From Aurelia coerulea (lineage: Eukaryota; Cnidaria; Scyphozoa; Semaeostomeae; Ulmaridae), in NCBI GenBank assembly GCA_039566865.1, contig CM076948.1, forward strand, positions 21,463,001 through 21,527,000: 64,000 bases of DNA. Reading direction: 5' to 3'. The notes below the pieces were generated by a model. The model ran no database searches. It was given only the letters and a program-made list of their open reading frames with translations, and had not been told where the DNA came from. Shown here piece by piece: positions 42,856 to 53,969 of this stretch. The translations under genes were made by a program, and so were the position numbers. Numbering within the stretch: position 1 is the stretch's first letter; every line of letters begins with the position of its first letter.

Positions 42856-44810
42856 TATGTGGCCTTACTTGGATCAATTATTCACACTTTCAAATCCAAA
42901 TCAAACGTCAGTTAACACATGAAAGATTCAAATGGGATTCACGTTTTGAATGGTATAACCTGCAAAAATTTGAAATTGTTGCAAATTGATAGTCTGGTGG
43001 TGATATTCTCCACTGAAGCAGAGTCCTTCTAAACAAGATCGAGTTGCTCTCGGAGTCGCTAATGCATGGGAATAGTCAACAGCGAAACTGAAGGAAACTT
43101 AGAATTGGCATCTCTGACCATTGGATTTCTTGATGAAGATTTCAAGAAACTGAGAATGAGAATCAGTCAGCAGGTAACAAAATGGTTTATTGACTCCTAT
43201 CTCGGAATTGTATCTCTTTTATCGCTATTTTATCGCATGGGTACTACTCTCAGGAGATCTCAAGCATTGTATGCCTGAGCCTCAAAGAGCAAATCGTCCA
43301 GCTAGATCCTCCTTTATTAAGGTAATCGGCAGGGTTAAAAGGCGTGTTCGAGAACAAGGGGATTGGGCACGAGTAAGAAATTTACTGAAATGGGTAAAAT
43401 TGACACGTTCAAGAGCTTAGGAGATAAAGAATGCTTGGTTTTTCTTTCTTCTATTTGTAGAAAGGCGCATTTTCCTCTGTCTATTACCTGTCTATTACCT
43501 ATCACAATCATTCTGAACTCTCTCATTTACTATTCCTCTACCTTCTAAATTCAGTTGAGCATAGCTTCCAGGCATTGCTACTTATTTGGTCATTGTAGCT
43601 TAGCCAACTGAGCCAACAAGGACAGATTTTGCAACACAATAGCATCAGCTGCTCTAACCCTATTACTACCGGGATTTTTCGACAATTATTGTAACGGGGA
43701 GAAAGTACCCCCGTCAGTAACTTCGTCAATATTGTAGATATGAGGATGAAACTTAGTACAATGGTGTAAAGGAACAAAATCTACACAATAGGCTCCTTTT
43801 TTATTTCTTCATTACATCCATGACGTCACTATGACGTCATAATTGAGGAAAATTGCACTATTTGCTTGCTATTAGCAATATTGGAAATATTTAAGTTCTT
43901 AGTTGATAATTTCTTTCATACTGCTACTAGAATGCATCCCAATGCATCACTGAATAAAAATCAGCAAAGTAATGTCAATTAAAGCTCATTATTTATATCG
44001 TATATTCATCATTTATTTGCATCAGTTTGTCATTGCTTCATTTATACACCTAATTACAGATGAAAATACTCTAAAATGCCTTAAGATTGTTCATGATAAT
44101 CAATAGAACCAATTATGACCATTCAAGGTTATCTAATACATTTTTTACTATTCAAATGACGTCATAAACTTTGATGAAGTCATGAACGTTCCCCTGTCGG
44201 TTTTTTGCAGAGCATTCTTGAACGACAAAAGCTATGACCCTCAAACTCTCTGACAATTACTAAATATCTATTAGCTACATTTTGACAATTCAATTTTTGA
44301 ACAATAGGTGTCACGTGACAGGTGACACTACCATATTTGGAGCAAGGTATTGGAAAAATTAATAATTTTGATATTTTTACTCCCAGAATTAGTTCCAAAT
44401 GTTGACTATTGCACTTTAAAATAATCAGCAAACAAATAGCTTTCAATTGTTATCAATAACAATGGAAATTGCTGACGTCGGCATTCTTAAATGATGATTT
44501 CACTCGGGCCGTCATTTTGGGTCATTTTGGCAAATTTTAAAGTTTTTTCCAACAGCTTTCGTTAAAAATGCATAGAATTGCGTCATGCAATACTGTAAAT
44601 GCATTTTGAGCCAATTTTTATCAATTTTTGGCGGAAAAATACAGCTTTTAGTTCTTCCAAAATAACAGTCTATCGGGTGTTTTCGGCACATTTATTGCCA
44701 TATGGGATGGAGAACTTTAGTATTTATTAAGAAGTTCATTCCCTACAATCTTGACAGCGATTAAATGCCCTTGCATAGAGAGATTCCCTGCGATTTGATT
44801 GAGTGTTTTA
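42856..44810. other. Non-coding stretch, little recognised
   Basis: Several ORFs of 60-88 codons on both strands lack recognisable domains. 43617-43650 resembles the start of the repeat at 12897 and 21403. TGACGTCA and TGACGTCAT motifs occur at about 43822, 43832 and 44156. I see no promoter module or splice structure linking it to GPCR 4. Confidence 0.4.
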
Positions 44811-45283
44811 GGTCCCAGTGGGGGGGGGTACATAACATGTTCAGGGTATGGGTACGTGCCGCCCATATGGGTGGGTATTTGGGCCAAAGAATTCTCTAAC
44901 CAAGGGTCCTGCCTCGGCAGATTTTCCATAAACATGAATGGGGTTTGATTGAAATTCGCAAAAATAGTTAAAAATTGGCATTTTCCGCCAAATTCATCAT
45001 AAAAGTGGGTACCAAGGTAACTTTACGTAATTAAGGCTAATTTCCAGTCACTGGAATTTTCCGAGCGGGTGGAATTTCTATTATATGCAAGAGAAAATAT
45101 CGCGCTGGAATTGAACAGAAAGTTACGGCTGAGTGGCCTTTTATTGTCTAATTTTCCGCCCGCTCGGAAAACTCCACTGACTGGAATCAGCCTTTACAAA
45201 AGGGTAGATTTCTGAAAACCGGGTGGCAGACCCCCGTCCATCCACAAGCCATGTGTCCCCTCCCCCCTCGGGGTGCTGGGTCC
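44811..45283. mobile_element. G-ended MITE, diverged copy
   Basis: GGTCCCAGTGGGGGGGGGTA at the left is mirrored by CCCCTCGGGGTGCTGGGTCC at the right, recalling the G-ended family at 27171 and 29713. The flanks show no clear duplication. A smaller palindromic element sits inside at 45033-45194. Confidence 0.55.
45033..45194. mobile_element. 162-bp palindromic MITE (Harbinger-like?)
   Basis: AAGGCTAATTTCCAGTCACT on the left is mirrored by CTGACTGGAATCAGCCTT on the right, and the arms continue through TTTTCCGAGCGGG and its complement. TTA stands outside an AGGCT/AGCCT end on both sides, compatible with the 3-bp TWA duplication of PIF/Harbinger elements. Confidence 0.65.
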
Positions 45284-45471
45284 TTCTTCAGCAATTTCGC
45301 AAGCAATGAATTCTCGTAGAATTAAATTTACTTATGTTTTCCTTGCTTCTGAAAATGCCAGAAAAATACAAAGTAGCTTCTTTTGGCACACCCAGTAGAA
45401 AGTTCGAGGCCTCTAACAAAGATGGTTGAACAGGTTGACCGTGGTTGAGCACAGCTTTTGCGTTATTTTCA

Positions 45472-46270
45472 GTTTTGTTGCAACTCACCCAGTACTCATC
45501 TTCCTTTTCAGAGCAAGAAGCAAGCTATTCATCTGATTTCTATCCAAAGAAGATCCTGTTGAAGTCTCACTTCAAATGGAACGAATTTGGATGTTTGAAA
45601 TCTGAAAGTTCTAGATTTAGCCCCGAAGGGCATAGCTTAGACATTCACTGCAACTCATTTTGTCATCCAAACTCAGTCAGTATTCATGTTTAGTCTTGGA
45701 CTAAGAAGCCAAGAAGAGAAAAACTCCATCTTGTAAAAAGCCAATTGAAAAGTTTAGTTTCAGACTGGAACAAAAATTTGGATGTTTGGATCACTCTAGG
45801 CGAGCTGAAAGTTCCAGATGTGGGTAGTCCCAAAGGGCATTGTTGAGACATTTACTGCACCCTTTTTGGGTGTTGAAATTCAGCCAGCATTCACGTCTAT
45901 TTTTAAACCAAGAAGTAAACTGTTTTAGTACCTCGAAGACATCCATCTATGGAGTGGCGATTAAAATTTTTAATTTGAAACTGGGACAAATCTGGATGTT
46001 TGGATCACTCTTGGCAAACTAAAGCTTGCAGACATGGGTAGCCTCTGAAGGGCATAGCTTAGACCATTAAATTCAACTTACAAAGTCGTCAAAACTCAGC
46101 CAGTATTCATCTTCGTTTTTAGACTAAGCACACTTCGAAGATCTCGACCTTGTAGAAAAGGCAATTGAAAAATTCTCTTTCAAACTGAGACGAATTTGAA
46201 ACAAGTTTGCCATGTTTGGGCTAATCTAGGCCACCTGAAAGTTTCATTTATGGGTAGCCCTGCAGGACAT
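45472..46270 (+). repeat. Four-unit array of GPCR 4's 5' exon start
   Basis: Four degenerate units of about 203-216 bp. Shared landmarks are AACTCAGCCAGTATTCATCT, a polypyrimidine-AG (CTTCCTTTTCAG, CGTTTTTAG), TTTGGATGTTTGGATCACTC, CTGAAAGTT and GGGTAGCC..AAGGGCATAGC. The last landmark recurs at about 45618, 45822, 46036 and 46252. In unit 4 it is the receptor's start region: ATGGGTAGCCCTGCAGGACA at 46250. The units therefore look like repeated copies of acceptor, 5'UTR and first codons, with the last one in use. Confidence 0.75.
46111..46122 (+). promoter_or_regulatory. Candidate splice acceptor of GPCR 4
   Basis: CTTCGTTTTTAG, 127 bases before the start codon, the same spacing as the acceptors of GPCR 2 and 3. 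Equivalent but decayed sites occur in the upstream units, of which CTTCCTTTTCAG in unit 1 (45499-45510) also looks usable. Confidence 0.5.
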
Positions 46271-47113
46271 GCGTTGGATATTGCAACCCCTGTTGTCGTT
46301 GCAATTGCAGTTATCGTAAATTGCATTGGAATATGTTTGCTTCAAATTAGCAAAGTAAAAAAAACAGCACAATTTCTGATCATCAAGAATTTGAGTGCAG
46401 CGTACTTGGTATTGGCAATCGGATGGCTCGGAGAATTAATCATTCGTAAAGTCACAAACTCAAAATCTGGTAGATTTTATGCAATATGGTGGTCGCTCAG
46501 GGCTGGTGTATATCTAGCGTGGTATGGAATTATTTACATGTTGACTATTGATCGCTTCATCGGCTGTCATTTCGCGATAAAACATAAAATCTATATCAGA
46601 CCGAAATATGTTCGGATCGCCTTCATTGCTACTTGGATTGTCAGTGTAGTACTTGGTATCATCGGCTGCGCTTTTGATTCTACTAAAGTCCTTAATTTTG
46701 ACCGCCAATATATATGTACGACATTAGACATTATCTTCCTCATTTTGTTCGTTGTGACGTATGTATCGATATTCGTCCATCTTGCACGAAGGAGAATCAC
46801 TGGAAAAAGACATATATTTGCTGATAATCAAAGATTCCTGACAACAGTCACAGCGCTTTTAGTCGCATTTCTCCTATTCGAAGCAATACCTACCATAACA
46901 AGCGCTATAATCAAACAGGATGACGACTGGCGACAGATTAGAGATTTCTTATACACGATAATTCTGGTTTGTGATCCGTTTATCTATGTTTTTCTGCAGC
47001 CAGATATCCGTAAATTTGCACTTTCAAAGTTGTGTGCTTTTTGCCGAAGGAAACAGAAGACGTATGGATTTCAAGGAGAATTAGAGGTGAACATCGAGGC
47101 TAATGATAAATGA
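46250..47113 (+). CDS. GPCR 4: class A receptor with altered helix 2
   Basis: 287 residues from the ATG at 46250. An in-frame ATG at 46196 would add 18 residues, but these fall in the repeated 5'UTR unit, and alignment with GPCR 2/3 (MGTP versus MGSP) favours 46250. Clearly related to GPCR 2/3: helices near 11-32, 41-61, 79-99, 122-142, 157-179, 197-221 and 233-250; TIDRF (99-103) for DRY, FEAIP in helix 6, CDPFIY (241-246) for NPxxY, KVTN glycosylation site near 68. The helix-2 aspartate, present in the other three, is Tyr52 (SAAYL), a GAC-to-TAC type change. The loop-3 cysteines are replaced by an acidic KQDDDW stretch. The frame is intact; ligand unknown. No clear AATAAA follows before the MITE at 47303. 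Confidence 0.9.
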   Translation: MGSPAGHALDIATPVVVAIAVIVNCIGICLLQISKVKKTAQFLIIKNLSAAYLVLAIGWLGELIIRKVTNSKSGRFYAIWWSLRAGVYLAWYGIIYMLTIDRFIGCHFAIKHKIYIRPKYVRIAFIATWIVSVVLGIIGCAFDSTKVLNFDRQYICTTLDIIFLILFVVTYVSIFVHLARRRITGKRHIFADNQRFLTTVTALLVAFLLFEAIPTITSAIIKQDDDWRQIRDFLYTIILVCDPFIYVFLQPDIRKFALSKLCAFCRRKQKTYGFQGELEVNIEANDK

Positions 47114-47302
47114 GATATTTGGAATAACTTTTTTGTTAGGTGTCACGTAAGTAGACTATTGACTACCTATGAGTGAAAGCTTTTGCATAGTATCTATCAA
47201 TAGATTTATAAGTTGTATAGGCCTCTAACAAGGAAAGTGTTCTAAAGACATAAAAGCCTGTAGCTATGAAACCATTTTCAGACTCCTACAAATTGACGAT
47301 TA

Positions 47303-47919
47303 CCGGGTGTCCCAAAAAAATGTATACGTATTTGGTTGTTTCCAGCGATGTGAATTAAGCTTTAATCAATGTCTAATCACTCTCAAAATGTTCCTCAATG
47401 GTTAACGTTAACTTGAACATAGGTACCTCGTTTGTTGGTATTGGTGCTTTGAGATCAGACATGTTAATCTTGAAAGCTCAAATTGGCCTCCTCCACCAAA
47501 CCAGAGCTTTAGCCTTTTTAAGCGTTAGCAAGTTCTTAAGGCACAGCGTATAAATCAACGATAGCGTTGATAAATTTGAAAAATATTAGATCTTGCGTTA
47601 TTCTGTTTTCCAGAAGTCACCCCCCCCCCCATTCACCCATTGGGCAGTTTCTTAATTTTTCATTAATTTCAGTTCTTAATTTCGATGTGCTTCAGGAATT
47701 TGCTGAGGCCAAATGCCAAAGCTCTGGTTTGCAAGTGAACGCAAATTTGAGCTTTCAAGATTGATATTTCTGCTCTCAAAGCACCAATACCAACAAACGA
47801 GGTATCTATGTTCAAGTTAACTATCAAGGAACATTTAAAGAGTTATTAGTCATTGATTAAAGCTAAATTCACATCGCTGGAGTCAACCAAATCTGTATAC
47901 ATTTTTTTGGGACACCCGG
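47303..47919. mobile_element. Mariner-type MITE with ~190-bp arms
   Basis: CCGGGTGTCCCAAAAAAATG and the mirrored ATTTTTTTGGGACACCCGG, flanked by TA (47301-47302, 47920-47921). The arms continue far inward (CAGCGATGTGAATT, CCAACAAACGAGGT, TCAAGATTGA and their complements). A C run in the middle follows AGTCA. Non-coding. It begins about 190 bases after the GPCR 4 stop. Confidence 0.87.
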
Positions 47920-47956
47920 TATTTTATTCATTCACTGCATCATTCGTTTACTACTA

Positions 47957-49151
47957 TTAAGTTTTCAGACCAATTTGAATTCAGAAAGGTCACCACCGAA
48001 GAGGTTGCTATAAAGACCAGACAACTTAATCCGAGAAAAGCCTCCCCAGTTGACTGCATACCTGCAAAAATTCTAAAGGAAAATTCTGACGTATTCTCTG
48101 TCGCCATACAGAATTTGTTCAACTCTGGTTTATCCAAGGGTACTTTTCCCAAAGAATTGAAAGCTGGATATATAAGCTCGCTCTTCAAAAAGGAGAATGC
48201 CTTTACGAAAAAGAACTACCGACCGATTACAGTTTTACCATCGGTATCAAAATTTATGAAAGATTGGTGCAAGATCAAATGCTACCTTTCGTCCAAAGTT
48301 TCCTGTCCTCACTCCCTTGTGGGTTTCGAGAGGGCTATGGTACACAGCATGCACTTCTACGTTTTGTGGAAGCCTGCAAGAAGACAATGGACAGAGGGGG
48401 CGTCGCAGGGGCTGTCTTGACAGACCTTTCGAAGGCTTTTGATTGTCTAAATCATGAACTACTAATAGCAAAATTAAATGCATATGGTTTCAGTAGATCT
48501 GCCTTGCTGTTTATCCATAGCTATCTCACCGGCAGGAAGCAGAGGGTAAAGGTCAATGGGTCATTCAGCACATGGACAGAAACCGTCCTGGAAGTACCAC
48601 AAGGTTCGGTCTTGGGACCCCTTTTGTTTAACATATACCTGAATGACCTTTTCATGTTCCTGGAGGAGACCGAAATCTGTAATTATGTGGATGATACAAC
48701 TATTTACGCGTGTGGTCCTAACATCGAAAATGTCATTATGCATTTAGAGAATGATGCCCTTAAGATAACTGAATGGTTTCCAAACAATTGCATGAAGCTA
48801 AATGAAGACAAATGACACTTAATGATTTTTGGTGCAAAAGGGAGTAATGAAACAACAATCAAAATAGGCGAGGCCTGTGTGAAAGAAAGTTCAGAGGAAA
48901 ATCTTCTCGGTATAATCTTTGATCAATCACTTTCTTTCAACCAGCATGTCAAGACTGTTTGCAAAAAGGCCAGCCAAAAACTCCATGCTCTTGCTCGAAT
49001 ATCACGATACATGGACACTGAAAAACTGCAGCAGTTAATGAGGGCGTTTGTTTTGTCTCATTTCAGCTACTGTCCGCTTGTTTGGATGTTCTATGATAGA
49101 GCTTTGAATCCAGTGCCTATTTTAAGCCGAATTCACGAGACCACAATCTGA
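47957..49151 (+). pseudogene. 5'-truncated LINE reverse transcriptase remnant
   Basis: Translation in shifting frames gives a LINE RT: LNPRKASPVDCIPAKIL, KKNYRPITVLPSVSKF, GAVLTDLSKAFDCLNHELL, VPQGSVLGPLLFNIYLNDL, the catalytic YVDDTTIY box, then NEDK followed by an in-frame TGA (48813-48815), LMIFGAKG and ALARISRYMDTEKLQQLM ending near FSYCPLVWMFYDR. Frameshifts occur near 48255-48270, and there is no endonuclease. It is a different lineage from the PHD-finger LINE. Confidence 0.85.
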
Positions 49152-49754
49152 AGAAATTAGGGAGCGAAGATTTCTTCAAGAAAGAAATGTTGAGACCATG
49201 CTCTTCTAAATAGTAAGAAAAGACCTTTCCACATTCCTTAATTGTGCAAATAGTCCTTCCAAAATTGGTTTTTTTTTTCATTTTCAAAGTGTTTGGGTTG
49301 GTTTCAATGTCCGCCAAATCCCTATGCACGCTTTACCAAGAGAAATACACGTAGGCTACCAGAAAAGTGTCACAATAAGCAAATCGTCTCCTCTGGAACT
49401 TAAAAAAATTACGGTACAGGCCAACTAAAGAAATGAGGTAATGCGAACAAGTCTTTCGTGTATATGTACCGGGTGCGCCAAACCAAAATAAAGTATAAAC
49501 TATGCACTTTTGGCAGGCCATTAAATCGTACACTGGACCAATTTTGAAGATTTATGATTTAGTCTTTAGCAGAAAGCCTGAATTAGATTCTAGGAATTTT
49601 CGCAATTTTTTTTGTTTTCAGTTTTTAGAGCTAGAAGCCAGTTTCTTATAATTCTCGTTTTCGAAAACACTGAAAACGATAAAAAACTGTTGATCAAATT
49701 ATCTAGACTGGACATGAATGGACAAAGAGAAAATGTATAGTGACTTATTTCAGC
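49152..49754. other. Non-coding stretch with a solo MITE end
   Basis: No gene. TA then CCGGGTGCGCCAAACCAAAA at 49467-49488 looks like one end of a TA-type MITE. The partner is not seen. Confidence 0.4.
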
Positions 49755-50093
49755 CAGCGGCTTGGCCAGGGTAAATTAAGTGGGGGGCTTTGAAAAGAGG
49801 GGGTCTGGGGTGAAGCCTCCGTGAAAATTTTTGGGGCCACACCCTTTACTTTGGCTTAGAATGCATCTCCCAAAATCATGCTTGCCACAAGCGACAAGAA
49901 AATTTTGTTATTTTTGTGACAGTTATTCTGTGAATGAAAGCACGAGGAAAATGTTTGAAGAAAAATCCTTTAGCTTGGAATGCATCTCCCAATATCATGC
50001 ATGGTAGTGCTAAAATGGAAGATTTGACATTTCTCGGAAACTTCTTACCCAACCTATACCCAGCTATCTTCTCTTCGGTTTTTAAAGGAATCT

Positions 50094-50412
50094 TGTTGGA
50101 TGGGCCAGCCCAGACCTCTTGCCCGGGGTGATCTGCACGTGGTCAGTGACTCGTACCCAGACTTCCGTCTTATAAGTATCGCGTAACGAAATATCTATTC
50201 AGTTCGAATCATGGGCTCACGGAAATAGTCGTAATCAGAACGGTTTGGCACCGGGTCAACCGTAAAGCGTATATTCATTCAATCGTAAACCTTTATCAGC
50301 AGCAGTTCAATTTACAGTTATGTACATATTTTTGGTTTATTATATATAGCAGAAAATGGAATCAAGTCGTCTTATTCTTCTCCACATCTTCGTGTTGTAA
50401 CTTTACAATACA
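50094..50412 (+). repeat. BEL/Pao 5' LTR
   Basis: Starts TGTTGGATGGGCCAGCCCAG. It contains a TATATATAG box near 50340 and ends near ACAATACA, just before a tRNA primer-binding-like TGGCGCAAAACGTGG at 50414. The first 34 bases are repeated at 60573-60606. The right boundary is inferred from the primer site. Confidence 0.7.
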
Positions 50413-50448
50413 ATGGCGCAAAACGTGGAGGGCGATTATTAACGAATC

Positions 50449-51355
50449 ATGAGTGGAGACGAATTAGATCGTACAAAAAACATTCGAGCCGGACATCGCG
50501 CTGCCGTTACACGTATTGGAAGAGAAATTCTCGCAATTATAACAGCCGATGATACATCAAAAGAAAACATTACTCGTGTGAAAGTCCTTCAAAGGACTTT
50601 GGAAGAAAAACTCGTCGTTTTAAAAGCATTAGATGAAAAGCTTTTGGGACTCGTCGATGCTGCTGAAATCGAAAATGACATTGAAATAGCGTCAGAAATC
50701 GAACTTAAGGTACAGGAAAACATAGCCAAATGCAAACAGTTCCTCGATGATCAAATCGACCTTGAATCGTTGTTTTCCTCTCGAAGATCATCAGTGCATT
50801 CACAGGGACATGGATCGATTACTCAGCAAATACAACAGGGACTACAAAATCAAGTCATACCGTCACAATCCGTTGGGGCAAATACGCCACCCGCTTCACA
50901 ACATGGAAACTCCAATAACAGCCAGAGAAATTCATGGAGTAAAGTCAAACTGCCAAAACTTGAGTTGCCAAAATTCAGTGGAGAAATCACCAAGTTCTTC
51001 AGTTTTTGGGACAGTTTTGAGAGCATGATAGGAACAAACGAAGACTTATCTTCTATCGATAAGTTCAACTACCTACAACGTTCACTCAGGGGAGAAGCTC
51101 AAACAGCTCTGGAAGGACTACCAATAAGAGACAGGACTTATGATGCAGCCGTAGAAATGTTAAAGGAACGATTTGGAAACATGCAAAAAATCATTAGTAT
51201 GCATATGGATCGATTAGTCAAACTAAAATCATGTGAGTCAGAAAACATCGTCGCTTTACGCTCTATCTATGACCAAATTAACATTCAAGTTCGTGGCCTT
51301 GAAGCTCTTGGGATAAATCACGAAAAATACGGTTGTTTGTTGGTGCCTATGGACT
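50449..51355 (+). pseudogene. BEL/Pao gag, N-terminal part
   Basis: Starts MSGDELDRTKN. Coiled-coil-like charged N-terminal half (to about 110), a Gln/Ser-rich linker, then the conserved BEL gag block (KLPKLELPKFSGEITKFFSF, DKFNYLQRSLRGEAQTALEG, YDAAVEMLKERFGN). The frame shifts near 51345-51356 after YGCLLVPM. The continuation is in another frame, so gag and pol are no longer one ORF. Confidence 0.85.
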
Positions 51356-53758
51356 ATGGTTATGGCAATTCTACCCAATCAGATTTCCCTGCAAATCGCT
51401 CGTAATACAACGACAGACATTTGGACACTGAACGGATTGATGAACATTTTCAAGAGAGAAGTCGAAGCACGGGAACTTAACGCACAAGTTTCAGTGTCGG
51501 AAAAGGAAAAACCTAAAACGTCGTCACACCAAAACACGAAGAGATTTGTTGGAACATCGTCGACATTACACACGAAGGATGAAGGACCTTCCCGACTGCC
51601 AATTTGTGCATTCTGCGAAAAACGTCATTACTCGGCTGAATGCAGAAACGTTCCAAGCATCAGTGAGAGAAGGGAAAAACTACAGAAATCTGGACGGTGT
51701 TTTATTTGTTTGAACACGGGACATATTGCAAGGGATTGTAGCGGAGATCGGAAATGCAGGAACTGTAAAAGAAGACACCACCATTCAATTTGTCAAGGAG
51801 AAAACTGGGACCATGGGACAAAACAAGAAAAACCCGAAACAACTGTCACAGCGACCAGTCAGTCAAAGAAAACTGGAAGCATTTTGCTTCAAACTGCCAG
51901 GACATTCGCATTCAGGGACAATCAAGATAGAAAGGTACCAGTTAGAATTCTTTTTGATTCAGGTAGTCAACGTGGCTATGTAACTGACGAATTGCGTGAT
52001 AAGTTAGGCTTGAAGGTAGAAGGGAAGGAAAATTTGAATTTAAACACGTTTGGTAGCAGCAAATATCGCAAACAAAGTTGCACTCGAGTTAAAGTTAAAA
52101 TAGAAACATTAGATCGTCAGTTTATCGAAATAGCAGCGCTTAGTCACCCCGTCATTTGTTCGCCCATAAAATCGCCGGTGAACATAAATTCGTACGCTCA
52201 TTTGTTAGGCCTAGAATTAGCAGACAACTCGGAAAATGCTGAAAACGATCACGAAAATATCGACATTTTAATCGGCGCTAATTTCTATCACGATTTCGTC
52301 TTAGGAGAAACGATTCGAGGGTCTTTAGGCCCAGTAGCCGTCAGCAGTAAATTAGGTTGGCTCGTCTCAGGACCTTCAGGTTCTGTTATTGATGGTACCG
52401 TTGATACTTATGTCGTTTCAAATGTTGTAGTAGAAAGTACCACCGATTCTGCAGATGTTTCGTCAGAAAATGACGAACTCATGTCGTCTTTCAAACAAGT
52501 TTTCGAAGTAGAGTCGTTAGAATCCCCTGAGGATATCGAATCGGACAAGAGCAAGTTCATAGAAACTTGTAACATTCGTATGGTAGGAGACCGGTACGAA
52601 ACAGGCCTTCCTTGGAAACCGGACTTAGATGAACCGCTCTCGGACAATCGTACTTTAAGCCTTAATCGTTTGAAATCTTTGCATTGCAGGTTGAAAAAGG
52701 ATCCGGAACTTTTTAATTCGTATAACGGTATTTTCCAAGAACAGTTAAAAGCAGGTATAATAGAAAGGGTGCCGAATGAAACAGAGAACAAAGGTAACGT
52801 ACACATTATGCCTCATCATGGAGTGGTAAGAAGGGACCGACAGACGAGTAAATTACGTATTGTTTTCGATGGTAGTGCTAGGTCCGCCCCTCATTCTCTT
52901 TCATTGAATGATCACCTTGAAATCGGTCCAAATTTCGTACCGCAACTTTTTGATCTTATGATTGATTTCAGGAGTCATGCCATCGCTTTGACAGCTGATA
53001 TCGAGAAGGCATTTCTCCAGATTAGCATACAGGAAACCGACCGTGATTACCTCAGGTTTTATTGGTTTGATGACATAACAGTAGACAGTGCAACCATTGT
53101 TCAGTATCGCTATTGTAGACTTCCGTTTGGTTTGACGTCATCACCTGCGGTCTTAGGGGCTACACTTCACGCTCACATAAACAAATATCATGACAAATAT
53201 CCGGATGTCATGAAGGTCCTAAATCGGTTCTATGTCGACGACCTGACAGGCGGTTGTCACGACATTCAAAGTGGCCTAGACATCTATAAGGCCGCGAAGG
53301 AAATCACAAATTCTGCAGGTTTTAACTTACGTAAATGGAATTCTAATTCCAAGGAACTCGTCAAACAAATAGAGCAATTAGAAACTAAAGTTGAGTCTAA
53401 TGTTACCATGGATTCTCTTTCAGGTCACGCTAACGTCACTGGTGATTCCCTTTCATGTGAAACTAATGTTTTTAGAGATTCCCTTTCAGGTGAAGACAGC
53501 CAATCATATGCAAAAGCCACAACCGGCTCACCCATACAGGACGACAAGACTAAGGTCTTAGGAGTTCATTGGAACACTGACACTGACGAAATCTTCTTTG
53601 ACGTCATTGAAATCGTTGAGTATGCCAAAACTTTACCTGTAACCAAACGTTCTTTGTTAAAGTTTACAGCCAAGATATTTGACCCTCTTGGTGCCCTCAG
53701 TCCCTTTGTGATTAAATTGAAAGCTTTGTTTCAGCAAATGTGCATTGAAAAGGTGGAC
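51356..53758 (+). pseudogene. BEL/Pao gag-pol: zinc knuckles, protease, RT
   Basis: About 800 codons. Zinc knuckles (CAFCEKRHYSAEC, CFICLNTGHIARDC, CRNCKRRHHHSIC), then a retropepsin-like protease with VRILFDSGSQRGYV (the BEL-type DSG). The RT starts near 495 with SKLRIVFDGSARSAP, LTADIEKAFLQI, RLPFGLTSSPAVLGATL and the catalytic FYVDDLTGG. The connection region follows (KVLGVHWNTDTDEIFF, FTAKIFDPLGALSPFVI). An insert with three repeats of a DSLSG.TNV-type motif (about 680-715) is unusual. The last BEL residues before the Gypsy LTR are EKVD. Confidence 0.88.
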
Positions 53759-53951
53759 TGTTATGTTTTCCTAAACTTGGCCTAGCCAAACGAGACATAG
53801 AAAAACAACGCGTCTACGTTCCAAAACACTCAACTTAGAACAAAACACAGAAATGTCGTAAACAACTTTACAACGCATGACTACGAGTTCCCTTGGGGTT
53901 AGTCAATTGGGATTATTCCAAACAATTAAATAATAACACAATATCATCTCA
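53759..53951 (-). repeat. Gypsy 3' LTR
   Basis: On the minus strand it begins TGAGATGATATTGTG and ends GGAAAACATAACA (TG...CA). Same length as, and no visible difference from, 58017-58209. Confidence 0.9.
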
Positions 53952-53969
53952 TCTCCCCTCTTATTCCGT

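Noticed and set aside
46196..46249. 18-residue N-terminal extension of GPCR 4
   Set aside because: The region is part of the repeated 5'UTR unit, and paralogues start at the equivalent of 46250.
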